A stretch of 64,000 nucleotides of DNA. It comes from Cryptomeria japonica. Its lineage: Eukaryota > Streptophyta > Pinopsida > Cupressales > Cupressaceae. Positions 22,012-33,251 of the stretch are shown piece after piece (the stretch's first letter is position 1; each line of letters opens with the position of its first letter). Both the position numbers and the translations under genes were made by a program. The stretch spans positions 45,709,517-45,773,516 of the forward strand of contig NC_081411.1 in assembly GCF_030272615.1 (NCBI RefSeq). The letters are read 5' to 3'. The notes beneath the pieces were generated by a model. That model was not told the DNA's origin. It did no database searches and was given only the letters and a program-made list of their open reading frames with translations.

Positions 22012-22024
22012 TTTTCCCCTCTTT
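22012..22024 (-). other. Polypurine tract of the long gypsy element
   Basis: The minus strand reads AAAGAGGGGAAAA immediately before the TG of the 3' LTR. This is the expected plus-strand priming site of a retroelement and fixes its direction. Confidence 0.8.
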
Positions 22025-22604
22025 GACACAATGTCGAAACAACGTTGTTTCAAAGAAAACAAAATTTTTTGCCCTAGTATGCCCTGGTGACACTATAAAT
22101 ATGCCCCCTCGAGAAAAGTGGTAGAAAAACTAAGGAATGAAGACCATTTTTTTGGAAATGTGCTAGAAAGTGATAATGTGTAGTTTGGTAAGGTTTTCAT
22201 CTCGTTTTTTATGTCTACAATTGCATTGAAGTTGGAGGGGTCCATGACTGTTAGGGCAGCAAAAAAACCCTAATTGTGAGCTATAAATTAAAAATTGGTA
22301 TTGATTTAAGCTCTTTTGCACTGACTTACTTTCTAAGAATTTCTTAGAGATTATAGTGCTTTCGGCGTCCTTGGAGCGAAATGGTGGGTCACAGAATGAG
22401 GCTGCATTTTTCTAAGTGAGTGCGGTCATACCAGAGACCTCACGAAATTGGTGGCATGTTGAGTTGTCAACATTTATGCCCTTTTTCATCTATTTTTTCC
22501 AAATTTTGCATCGATATTTGATAGGTCAACTTTCATGCATTTCGCAATTGACTGTCAATTCTTTCGTATTTCCTTTTTATGCTTCACAATTGATTTTTAG
22601 TTGT

Positions 22605-22871
22605 GCATTTGAAGTTCCTGATTCACACTTGTTTAAATCAATTCACATTTCAAAGTTTTGATTCACAATTGTTTAATTCATTTTTCATTTTAAAGTTTTG
22701 ATTTTCAATTGCTTAAATCATTTCGCATTTGAAATTTTTGATTCACAATTGTTTAAATCTGTTCGCATTTCAAAGTTTTGATTCACACTTGTTTAAATCA
22801 ATTTGCATTTGAAAGTTTTGATTCGCAAATGTCTAAATCATTTTGCATTTGAAAGTTTTGATTCACAATTG
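22605..22871. repeat. Minisatellite, 40 bp x about 6.7
   Basis: An exact 40 bp period, seen as the GATTCAC/GATTTTC step at 22620, 22660, 22700, 22740, 22780, 22820 and 22860. The consensus is GATTCACAATTGTTTAAATC followed by ATTTCGCATTTGAAAGTTTT. It lies directly upstream of the antisense PMD frame, in the position of its promoter or 5' leader. CAATTG E-box-like sites recur in most units. Confidence 0.9.
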
Positions 22872-22948
22872 ATGATGATAGGCATTTATTTATGCATCCT
22901 GATAATGTGAAGATGTAACTAATTCATTTTTTTTGTTTTCCAAATGTA

Positions 22949-24850
22949 GGAGCATTGTCCAGTATTTCTTGCTAAACAAACAAGGCTAGATGGTCTTGAT
23001 CAACGTCATGAGTTGGACGTAGAGGATACTAGTTTGTTGTGATAGGTTGGATTGTATCACATAACACATTTGCCTGAGGCTACGACTAACAGGGCCATGA
23101 TTACTGCTTTGATTGAGCGGTGGCATTCAGAGACATGTTCTTTTCATCTACCAACAGGTGAGGCATCTATCACACTTGAGGATGTGTGGCGTATCTTACA
23201 CATTCCAATATTTGGTACACAAGTTACTGTTGATCTTCATGATGGTGTATCTACTTTGTGTGCACTGTTTGAGTGTTCGAAGGAGGATATCCATATTCGT
23301 GGTAGTTATGAGATTCATTGGGATGATTTTGATTATGATAATCTCACCGTTGTTCTTACTTGTACTGTTGTTGGATTATTGATCCCTGATAGACGTACCC
23401 ATGGTTTCCCTATTAGATGGGGATGAGTCATGCATGATATAATTATTGATAGACATGTGTTTGATTGGGGTCCCTATCTTCTTGCCACTTTATATCATCA
23501 GATGCATGGGATTGTTTTCTTGCAACAAAAATCAGCTGGATGTGGCATTACTTTGCTCCAGATGTGGGCTTGGGACCACATAGCTATATTTCATCATGTG
23601 TTACATGTTGATTTAGAGCTAGACATAGGGTGTTGAGTAATATCTTGTATTGGCATCATCAGATTGATATCTTATAGTATTTCTCATGGAGACCTTATCT
23701 CACTTGCCTTGTTTGGGCTGATGATGGCCAACATATTCCTTCTTGTCAACAATAGAGATATCTTATTGGTTAGGATGTGGGTGTTCATAGGGTTATTGAT
23801 ATGCATCTTCCTGGCCATGTACTCCGACAGTTCAGGGAGATGCATGGTATTCCAGATGTGATAACTTATTTTGCTCGTACTACTTGATAGGTTGGTGATT
23901 GGGGTGCTTGCATGCAGCCTCAGGTTGCTATTGCTGAGTTTGATGCTCTTGATCCTGTTCAAGGGGATGGTAGGCTGGTGTAGCGGATCCGGGGACCACA
24001 ACACAATATAGTGTATGGTGGATATAGCACAGGCCCATACCTTTGATAGATCAAACAATTTTGATTGCTGCTCAGCAGATTAGACATGGCAGGGGTCTCA
24101 AGGGGAGAGGGAGAGGTGGGGGGAGAGATGGAGGAGGGAGAGATGGAGGAGGGAGAGATGGAGGAGGGAGACTGGGCAGAGAGTGGAGAGGAGGATGTTG
24201 ATATTAGTGGAGAGACAACATCTATGAGCAATTCTGATAGGAGTGATAGTGAGGGAAATGCGTTAGCATTAGGCTGATCGAGCAACGATGAGGATGAAGG
24301 TGGGGAAAGTGGACATGATGTTGACATGCCCCACTCTATGAATTTAGGAGGTGCAGAGAGAGGAGATGAGGAGGAATTGAGAGATCGGGTTAAGAGTTTA
24401 GAGGACTTGGTCACTACTTTTTAGTAGCGGCGAATAGAGGATAGAGATCAATATCAGCGGGCGATGGAGGAGTTGACTACAGAGAGGGATTAGATAGCCA
24501 CTAAGAGAGATTGACTATAGAGGGAGAGGCATGAGGTAGTTGGAACAACTCAAATCACCATGGATGCATACGATCAGTTATTTGGGCCAGTGAGGAGGCA
24601 CAGAGCCAGGCAGATAGATATATTGTTGCTATAAAGGAGTCTATTTACTATAGGCATGCTTACGAGAGAGCCATTCCTGAGGGTTAGAGGGAGCCTAGTT
24701 TTAGTGCTTTCATTGGGAGGAGATCAATTTGGTCTACCCATCAACAGACTAGAAGTGGAGGAGTGATGGTTCCACTTAGGGTGTCATCAAGATATACTGG
24801 AGTTACGTGAGATGCACCTACAGATAGACGCAGCATAGGTTGAGAGTTTT
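22949..24850 (+). pseudogene. Antisense plant mobile domain (PMD/MAIN-like) reading frame in gypsy element
   Basis: The plus-strand frames read as an aminotransferase-like plant mobile domain. EHCPVFLAKQTRLDGL starts after an acceptor-like TTTTGTTTTCCAAATGTAG. Then come ITALIERWHSETCSFHLPTG, ITLEDVWRILHIPI, FDWGPYLLATLYHQMHG, LLQMWAWDHI and, in another frame, HRVIDMHLPGHVLRQF. These are hallmark PMD blocks in the usual order. 23052-23426 and 23430-23636 are one frame split by a TGA; frameshifts follow. The C-terminal part has a GGRDG repeat (24095-24165) and a charged, coiled-coil-like stretch (24400-24560). PMD proteins act in gene silencing in plants, and related domains occur in MULE and gypsy transposons. 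Here it lies between pol and the 3' LTR, opposite to gag-pol. It is no longer intact. Confidence 0.75.
24095..24170 (+). repeat. 15 bp purine-rich tandem repeat
   Basis: GAGAGATGGAGGAGG is repeated about three times with flanking variants. In the PMD frame it encodes GGRDG units; in the shadow frame it encodes MEEGE units. It is probably a low-complexity linker of the PMD protein. Confidence 0.8.
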
Positions 24851-25746
24851 GTTATTGATGTTGTATCATAGATACGATGGTTTTTGACACATTTTTATTA
24901 GATATATGATATGTATTCTTGATGAGCTATTTGATGATTAACTTCATGGTCTAATGTTTCTTTGATGTTTATATGATTATGCTTACTTGGTAATGCAGTG
25001 ATTTTTCTTTATTTTGTGATATATGAATGTATATGTGAATATTGATGAAATGCTTATGATAATGCAATGGACTAATGCAACACTATGTGAAATGATTTAT
25101 ATGAAAATGCGATTTGAATTTTTTTGTTGTGTCAAAATAGGTGTTCAAAATCATGAATTTGGAAGAATTGTTAGTTGTTAGATGGAGAATAGATTAGAAG
25201 GAATGATATGAAATGATCAATCAATCAAATCAACCTTTATTTATTCCAGAAGTACATATGATAGAAATGATCTGATAGAATTTTGATGAGAAAGTCTTCA
25301 TTGTTTTATTCGTAGTGCAATACATTATCATCATTGAGCCCTATTATTTAACAATGGAGCTTATTAGACAAGGATATGAGGAACCAAGATGTATAGATAT
25401 CTCATTGCAAAGAAAAAAACACATAGCAGACAAGGAATGAATCCTCTATTCTTGGAATTATGCTAGGGGTTGAGGTATGTGTGGCATCCATAGGTTGAAT
25501 GCTCCTATCACTGGCACCCACTAGAGCAATTACCCCAGAACTTGATTGGTTCAAACCACAAACAACAAACAAATAAAAAGAATCATGCCCATCATGACTC
25601 CTCTAATCACGTTTTGACCATCCTTGAGTAGCTAAAAGAAATGGTGATATGCAAGAGACTATGATGCACTCTGAAACAAAGATATACAATGCAATGCTAT
25701 AAAGAAATATGCAAATGAAGTATTAAAATTTGAAATGATTCCACCC
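24850..25746. other. Gypsy interior without recognised coding sequence
   Basis: This lies between the PMD frame and the truncated RT, where RT core, RNase H and integrase would be expected on the minus strand. None of their motifs was found in six frames. The deletion that made the element non-autonomous must lie here or at 25746. Confidence 0.6.
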
Positions 25747-27021
25747 TCAGATGTAATATCTTTTTAGGTGCATGTTGTCTAACAAGGCTATGTGAGGGCA
25801 TACTTTCCTAAGCTTCTTCTTATATGGTTTTAATCCTAGAAGCAATGACAAATGATGTAAGACCAATTCAGGATCTAATCCATCTATATCTGCATAAGAC
25901 CATGCAAAATTGATTGGTCTTTGTTTACAGAATTGGATAAATTTCTCTTTTTCTATTGGATTTAGGGACTTTTCTAGGTGAATGTTACAAAATTTCTCAA
26001 CATCACCGATGTTGATTTCCTCAGTTTCTTCTGCCAATAATATTGATTGTTCTTTATCAATAGGAAGATCATCCATTATGGTATGAGAAATGTGTTCTTC
26101 ATTATCATGGTCTTGATTAGGAGAGGAGCTTGCTTCTCCAAAATATGCAGTTCTGTCTAGATCTACTGCAAAGCCAACCTTGTGATCATCTTAAGGGAGT
26201 TTGTCCCTTGCACCCAACAATTCAGCTATGGCTTCATCATTTTGAAACAAATCTAAGTGTGACTTTCTTTTTTGCCCCTAGTTAATCAAATATAGATGTA
26301 TAAGGGGCAAGTCTTTGTTCCCTTCTGTCGTAGAAAATCCTAATACCATGCATACTTGGTTATGACCTGATATGTCCTCATCATAAATTGGTGGTGGGTC
26401 ATCTTCATTATCCAATGGGAATTCTTAGTCACAAGAATCTGTGACACTTTATATTTATGTTTCACTTTCTAATTTTGTGTCACTCATCTCGTCTTGTTCT
26501 TGTAACTGAGTTTGTTGCAGATTAGTGGATCTTCTTTATATTGTAGATACCCTTCTTAAGCCCAGCATCAGTCTTTGTAGTCTTTCTTCATCTAACTCAA
26601 GTGGAGGAGCTAGAGTTGTTTCCCTTGGAAAAATTATTGACAGCAACCAAGGATTTGGCTCGTTTGTTGGTGTTAAGCCTATATCTGCTACCATATTTGC
26701 TTGTGCAGATGTTTCAAGTATTGTACTACTAGATGACTGTGTGCTAGTTTCTTGTAGAAGTTGCCTCATGTCTTCACCATCTGATTCCATAATAGGAGAT
26801 GTTGGTGCTCTCCTTCTTTTTTGAGATGAAGAGGAAAATACTCTTATTGATGACTGATTTTGACGTATGTATTTAGAGGGTAACCTAGGCTTGTTTAGTA
26901 TATCTAATGTATGTTGTTTGGCCTCTGTTATTTTTGGTACATGTTTATATCCCAAACCTTGAGTCTTTGGGTTTTCATGTGGCAAAAATGGTTCTAATCT
27001 TCCTTGCTTTTGTAGTCCCAA
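25747..27021 (-). pseudogene. Gypsy pol: region from protease to RT start, truncated
   Basis: The frame 25747-26076 reads ...FAWSYADIDGLDPELVLHHL... and KPYKKKLRKVCPHIALL, the well-known block just upstream of the RT core in plant gypsy elements. It stops there. The frame 26536-27021 is the variable linker between protease and RT. The expected RT palm motifs (YxDD type) are absent downstream. Stops separate the frames. Confidence 0.75.
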
Positions 27022-27299
27022 TCCTGTGGTGCCATCATACCTGTGTTTTTATAACATCTTGAAGTCATTGCCATATTGATGTAGAGGTAACCTGGGTACG
27101 GTCATGTCATCTTCTTCTCTGTATATCCTTTCATTGGCATCTTCACTTAGAGATTCTTCTTGTAAGTCTCCCCATCTAATGAAAGAGCGTGAATCTGAGT
27201 ACCTCACTATCTTTTTTCCTTTATCTTGCTTCATTGTTGTATTTTGAGGCTTCCCAAAAGATCTGGGAGAAATATATGATTGTTTTCCATTTGAGGTAC

Positions 27300-28081
27300 T
27301 CAAAGTGGAATATTCTCCACAACCAACTTTCTTAATCTATATAGAAGATGTGGTAGGTATATTTTTCTCTATTTCTTTGATTGATAATGATTCCATTTGT
27401 AAGTGAAGTGGAGCTTCCTGATTGTTTTGTACTTGATTGTCTGTGCTTTCCCTTAAATAATTACAGTGTTGAAAAGGGTTTGGGCCACCATGGATAGTGA
27501 TCTCTATGCCCTTGTATAGGAACTTCACACATTGGTGAAAATTTGATGGTACTGCTTGCATGGTATGTATCCATGGGAGACCTAATAGCATATTGTACCC
27601 TAATTATCTATCTAGGACTTGAAAGGTGATGTCTATTGTAACTCATCCCACTTGTACTGGTAAAGTCACCACACCCTTAGAAGGGCGTTCCTCATCATCA
27701 TAGGCTTTAATATTGATTCTCTTGGTAGAATCAATATAATATTCGGAATATACCAAAGATTTGATCAAATATAGTGTAAATATGTTAAGGCCAGCGCCAC
27801 CATCTATAAGCACTCTTCGAACCTTCTTTTAGTGAACCAAACCTTATAAGTGCAAGGGATCATTATGCATGGGTCAGTTTGTAGGTACATCCTGTTCAAT
27901 GAATACGACCTTTGAAGCTGCCAAAGTTTCCAAACATGGATTGGAATTTGTTCTCATCAATATCTCTAGCAACAACTGAATCTTGTAAGGCTTTGTCTAG
28001 GACTACCTTATGAGCCGACGACATGCGTAGTAACTCAAATAATAAAATTTGGGTTGGAGTTCGCTTCAATTGATTCACCAT
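27300..28081 (-). pseudogene. Gypsy retropepsin (protease) relic
   Basis: The minus strand around 27795-27825 reads VRRVLIDGGAGLNI, the plant gypsy form of the aspartic protease active site. NMLLGLPWIHTMQAVPSNFHQ (27490-27590) is the second conserved protease block. It is preceded by FELLRMSSAHKVVLDKAL (27896-28081). Frame breaks and stops are present between the blocks. Confidence 0.75.
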
Positions 28082-28338
28082 ATTGTAGTTGCTAGTTGTT
28101 GAAGTGGGATTTAAAGGTACCCCTTGTAATGTGACCTTTGATCTTCTAGTGATGACAACACAGTCTCAATTTGTTGGATTTATTGTGATTGTAGCAACCA
28201 TTTCATCTCCTTCACTTAGTGTGTTTATGGCATTGTCGAATGCGACATTGGTATAGTTGGTAGTATTGTTTTGTGTATTGGAACTAGAAGCCTTTCCTTT
28301 GTCATGTTTGACGAAAGGATCCTTGAAAATGGTATGAT

Positions 28339-30224
28339 CTATGTTTGGTGCCTTATTGGTTTTACAGTAATGTCACCTTGATCAATGAGATCTTGGATGA
28401 GGTTTTTCAAATTATAGAAACTTGTTGTCTTGTGAACCTTATTGTGGTGATACTCATAGAAATCAGTGTCATTCCACCAAGTGGGCTTGAATGGACCCGG
28501 TTTATATGGTCTAGCTTCTAGTAAATTTATGGTATTTCTCTGTATCAATTTTTTGAGTGTTGATTCAATAGGTTCACCAAAGGCTGTAAATATTCTTCTG
28601 GGTATGCTTGCCCTTGGTGGTCTTGGATTGCTTGACTATAGTGAATTTGTGTTGTTTATCTGAGTTTGATTATTATTGGCCAAATCAATTGGTCCTTGTA
28701 GAGATAGTGTTTCCTGAGCTCTATTTACAGCACAGGCAAAAACAAATCCATCATTTGTGACATTCTTATTCCTAGGCCAAATTTTGTCCTTTCATTGTTT
28801 GTACTTGTGTTTGGCCCATTATCTTTGTGGTGTTTCAATATCCCTTTATCTAATAGGCCTCTTTCACATTTGATTCCTTTTTCTATGATATCTTTAAAAT
28901 TGTTTAGGCATTGCATTTGTAATGGATACTTAATTGGAGGTACAGGATTTTCATTGAAAATGTCTACTTGCTCAACTTTAGGGATGTGACTAAGACATCT
29001 GTGGTATAAACCTCTCCATCTTTGCAAGAATGTAGCAAAGGTTTCTCCTTCCTTTTTATTTGTTGCACATAAATCCATCAAGGTAATTGGATTATCTATA
29101 TTGAATCTAAAGTTTGATATGAATAACTCAACTAGTTCACCCCATGAAGCAATCTTAGGTGGGAGGTGTGAAAACCATTCTAATGTTGTCCCTCCAAGAC
29201 TTTTGGAAAATAGCCTCATTAACTATGTATCATCATGAGCTACCTCAATACATGCCGTGAATAATTCTCTGACATAATCTCGAGGATCACCTTTCCCTCT
29301 ATATTTGTCAAATCTTGGAGTTCCAAAATGCATGGGAAAAGGTGGCATGTATAACTTTTTGTAAAAAGTATATGGGTGGAGGTACTCCATTGTATAGCTC
29401 TTTTTATCATTGACTATTTGAATACTGGTCATCTTTTTCTGAATATTCTCTATTTGTTGAGTCAGAATCTCTGTTTGTGTCAATGGTGTATTGACTTGAT
29501 GAGTGTTTCCCATAAAAGGGATAGTATTGGAGTACATTTGAGCTTTTTTAAATGTAGACTAACCATGTATTTGTGTACCATAATTCCCACTAGGTGGTGT
29601 AAAGTATGCAAATTGTGCATTGACATTTGGCTAACATGAGCTTGTTATTTCCTGATTCACATTTTGGCCACTATAGGTGGATCCACCTGAAACAGAAGGT
29701 TGAGTTATACTTGTCGAAGCAGGTTTTTGAGATATTGTAGCTTGTGTTGTTACACTGGGCATTGTCTAAGATATAACATTAGTACTTGTTGATGAAATTG
29801 TTGATGGTGTTGGAGTTGTAGTCGCTTTTGTATTTAGAGATAAACCCTAAGTTGATGTAGCCATTGTTGTTTTAGTCTATGTAATAGTAGGTACTTGAGG
29901 AACATTTTAATTCAATGTCACACCTAGCAGCATTATAGCTGAAATATCCACCCCTGGAGGTAATTTGGCCCCATTTTGGACTAATAGTGTGAGATATCTA
30001 TCTCTATCATTATTGATGAGAGCGTTGAGAATCATAAGTGTCGCAGGATCTTGTTGGGCTACTTCCAATTCTTTTTTTGTCAAATTATGTTGTATTTCAT
30101 CAATGGAAGGCATCCTATTTGTGTTTGTTGATAAGCTTGTGGGCCTCTGACGCAGTGTTACTTGATTTCTGGGAAAGTTCATATTCCATGTTGGGTTAAC
30201 CGAAGGGTCATTGTTAGGCTCCAT
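28339..30224 (-). pseudogene. Gypsy gag relic
   Basis: The frames 29907-30224, 29223-29537 and 28725-29219 are all in one reading frame, interrupted by stops. They give MEPNNDPSVNPTW at the start, then FDKYRGKGDPRDYVRELF, SLGGTTLEWFSHLPP and TFATFLQRWRGLYHRC, the classical retrotransposon gag domain. A degenerate knuckle-like part follows in another frame (28339-28548). Many stops sit where Gln or Arg would be expected, as from C-to-T changes. Gag forms the virus-like particle. This copy is dead. Confidence 0.85.
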
Positions 30225-30403
30225 CTGATATTTTTATTTTTGAGCATGTGTTAATGGCATGAATGTTATTCCAATGTGATCTTGACTCTTTAAGACTCTC
30301 TAAAATGTGAATGCAAGACTCAACTAATTGTAGCTAGGTATGCTTCTAAGACTTTCTAAAGACTAAAATGGGGATAATGCAATCTATGAGTGAATAATTC
30401 CGA

Positions 30404-31023
30404 TCAAGGATTTCGGAATGAAAACACAAGATCTTCAACGTATTGCCGAAATGTTTCAAATTCTACCTCTTCTTTGCTTTGATTTTCAAGGTCTATGCCA
30501 ATTTGTACTGACTTCCAAACTTCCTCATCTATGACAACTTGAACTATGTCGAATTGGTCTTGATCAACTATCAATTCCTTAGCCAATATGTTTAACCCAT
30601 CACTTATTTCTAATTAAATGTTGTTTGACCCAAGATTGGGTTGCTCAAATGGAAATTTGTCGTTTCCTTTCAGACCCATATGCTAAAGATTATAATGCAG
30701 ACTATATGGAAGCTAGGAATGATTGATACTTTTCTTTAATGACTCTAATGAGGATTCAGAAACTCTTCTATGGTCTTTTCAACCAATTGTCTAATGGCTT
30801 CCTTTTGAGCTTCCTTTTTGATCTTTTTCCTCAATTTTTCATCAAGACGGACAGATTTTCGGATCTCATTATCTATGACAGTTTCAACTATGTCGTACTG
30901 AGAACGATCAACTTTTAGTTTACAAGCAAGGTTGTCCAAACTATCAATTATTGCTAATTGGTCATTGTTTGGTCCAAGATTGGGTTGCTCAAATGGAAAT
31001 TCACCGTCTCCTTTTAGACCCAT
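30404..31023 (-). pseudogene. Two duplicated small ORFs upstream of gag
   Basis: The frames 30745-31023 (92 residues) and 30404-30586 (60 residues) are paralogs. Both contain a D-Q/R-x-Q-[YF]-D-I-V-[EQ]-x-V-I-D-[NE]-E-[IV] block followed by K-S-V and a Lys/Glu-rich helix ending near a Phe-x-N/R-P tail. The DNA upstream of the second copy (30600-30680) repeats the GLKG..FPFEQPNLG..N segment of the first. This is a tandem duplication of about 340-370 bp inside the element leader. Extra ORFs before gag are known in Ogre/Tat elements; the function of these is unknown. Confidence 0.65.
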
Positions 31024-31029
31024 GTATTG

Positions 31030-33251
31030 AGGTATCTTCCTTAGATTCTAACACAATACTGAATTCTATATGAGTGGATGCAAACTAGTTGAAGACTACA
31101 CTTTTTGTGATGTGAGGAATTGCACAGTATGATGACACTAAAGGACTTATGCATGAACTAGATGTCTAGGACATAAGATCACCTAAGAATACCAAGTTTT
31201 TCATCTTTGAGTTTTACAAAAGTTTTGGTTTGATGTTGATGTTGACACTTAATCTTGTTAATAATTTTTGTTATACCTGGTTGAGATTCCACTTTGCTTT
31301 TGGTACTTTCTAAAATGTTTGAGTTTCATGAAATATAGAAAAGGACACAAGAGACACATAAAAAAGAATAGTAACACAGAAAGAATACTTGTTTAAAGAA
31401 CTTTTTCAAATTCTCATGAATGTTGGAATGTTTTTAAAAACCACATTTTGTTTTCGTTGTATTTGGGCAATTCAATAGCATATCAAGCAAACTTTCCTAA
31501 GGTCAAAAGGTAACAAATATTAGCACAACCCACATCTTGATACTTTGTCAGCTCAAACACCCCTGTCACACCTTAGTGTGCGAGTTTTTTTTGCCTTTTT
31601 AAAAAAATTAGACCAAAGAAGATTCCTCCTCAATTGGTCCATTATCCTGGGAGATATATGGTGAGTGTCTTGGGGTGGAATCTTCCCCACCCTTACAATG
31701 TGATAATCCAGGTGTCTAGTTACTGACTTAGTTTGGCTTCTAATTCCTAAGGTGGTTATCCAGGGTTCTATTTGAGTGGTCACAATCATCAGCATTTTAC
31801 ACTCCGTTGAGGGAGGCCTCCTAGTTTGTAGAGGTTATGCTCTATAGATTTTAATATACCTTATAGGCACTGGGGGAGACATAACACCATTGTGACATCA
31901 TGTAACACTCATCGCATATGATTTTCATCACATACGTATTTATTTATAGTGGCTTGCACTACTTGGCTTTAGTCGTTGCCACTTAGGTCGTTCCCCTCTC
32001 ATCGGCCTTAATGGCGCCCTAAGGGCAACTCGGGAGGGAAAGCCTTCTAAAGGATGTAAGTACAAAAATTTACTGAAAGCATAAAAGAATAGAGTATGGT
32101 TTTCTGATCACCCATTTAAGGGGAGAGCATAATATGTATCCCTTTGAAGACAAAAAAAACAAAGTTATTTTTATCCTTTCATTGCAATGATTTTCTATTA
32201 TAAGTGGAGACGTTGCTCCAAAAAGGCATGGGATTCATTTTTATGCTTCATAGCAATGTGTGAGAAAAGATAAAAATAAATTGAGTTTTTTTCTTTTTAA
32301 GAGCACCAAAGCAAGTTTTCTATTCTAACCCTGCAGATAAAATAACATTAGTAGACACATGGTTGGCTATTTAGCCTAATTTTTCGTAGTTATACAGATC
32401 TGTCTTTTCACAGACAGAGAGAAATTCTGATAAAAACCAGAACTAAATTAAAACAAAATAAAAAAATCTAATCTAGTAATTGCAACCTAACTACTAAGAA
32501 AATGTGAACTGATATCAGATCAATTGCAAATTGATATACCATCAAATGGGCATTACTGTTAGAGAAATTGCAATGTGATGACTAATCAATTGTGAATTGA
32601 TATAAGATTAGTTGCTCATCAGTAAAAAATAAAATTAAAAAAAATGAATTTTTAAGAAAACGATAGAAAAAGACAGAAGATAGAGAAGTTATTTGGCAAT
32701 TATGTTATCCCACACCACCCGAGCCATCACATCAATATCATCATAGAATTTGTACTTGGCTAAGAAGAAGTGGATATTTCTATGATACTGGGCAATCTCC
32801 TCTTTTTCCTTAATCTCACGAAGCTCCCTTTCTGCCTTTAGGAGTCTTTGATATGTTTTTTGTTCTCTCTTATGTTGTTTTGCGCTTCTTGCACTTGAAA
32901 TTCTCAATGTTACCTTTCTTGCCATTGGATTAGATACATTTTATAAATAGAAAATGAAATCTCTAGAATTTAATGATTTTTCTGGGTTAGGTGCACAAGA
33001 TTACACAATAAAGAAACAACAAAAGACTTTAATTTTGCAACTCATTAAGGAAATTGCGAGATGTTTTAGCAATTGTGGTACACCCTCCAAGCAATTGTGA
33101 AATGATGTGATAGAAATTGTGAAGTATTATAAGCAATTGCGAGTTTCTGTGTATGCAAGTGCCAAATCAAGATTCTTGTGCACATACGGATCTGCAAAAT
33201 CATTCAAAACAAGAAGAGAAGGTTAGCATGCTTCACGTTAGGTTCACGAAA
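31030..33251 (-). other. Leader region of gypsy element with one small basic ORF
   Basis: Between the 5' LTR and the duplicated ORFs the only notable frame is 32689-32925 (78 residues). It starts MARKVTLRISSARSAKQHKR and continues as a Lys/Glu/Arg-rich helix, probably a coiled coil. The frame 31553-31795 is also open but featureless. No standard primer binding site (TGG...) adjoins the LTR at 33251; the first bases there read TTTCGTGAACCTAACG. Confidence 0.5.

Noticed and set aside
22605-22871. CRISPR-like array (regular 40 bp period)
   Set aside because: Whole unit repeats with no unique spacers and a plant context; it is a minisatellite.
24065-24277. Acidic MEEGE-repeat frame
   Set aside because: Shadow frame of the 15 bp repeat; the PMD frame gives GGRDG and continues the domain.
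33235-33251. Primer binding site of the long gypsy element
   Set aside because: The bases next to the 5' LTR (TTTCGTGAACCTAACG on the minus strand) do not start with TGG; no tRNA match could be asserted.
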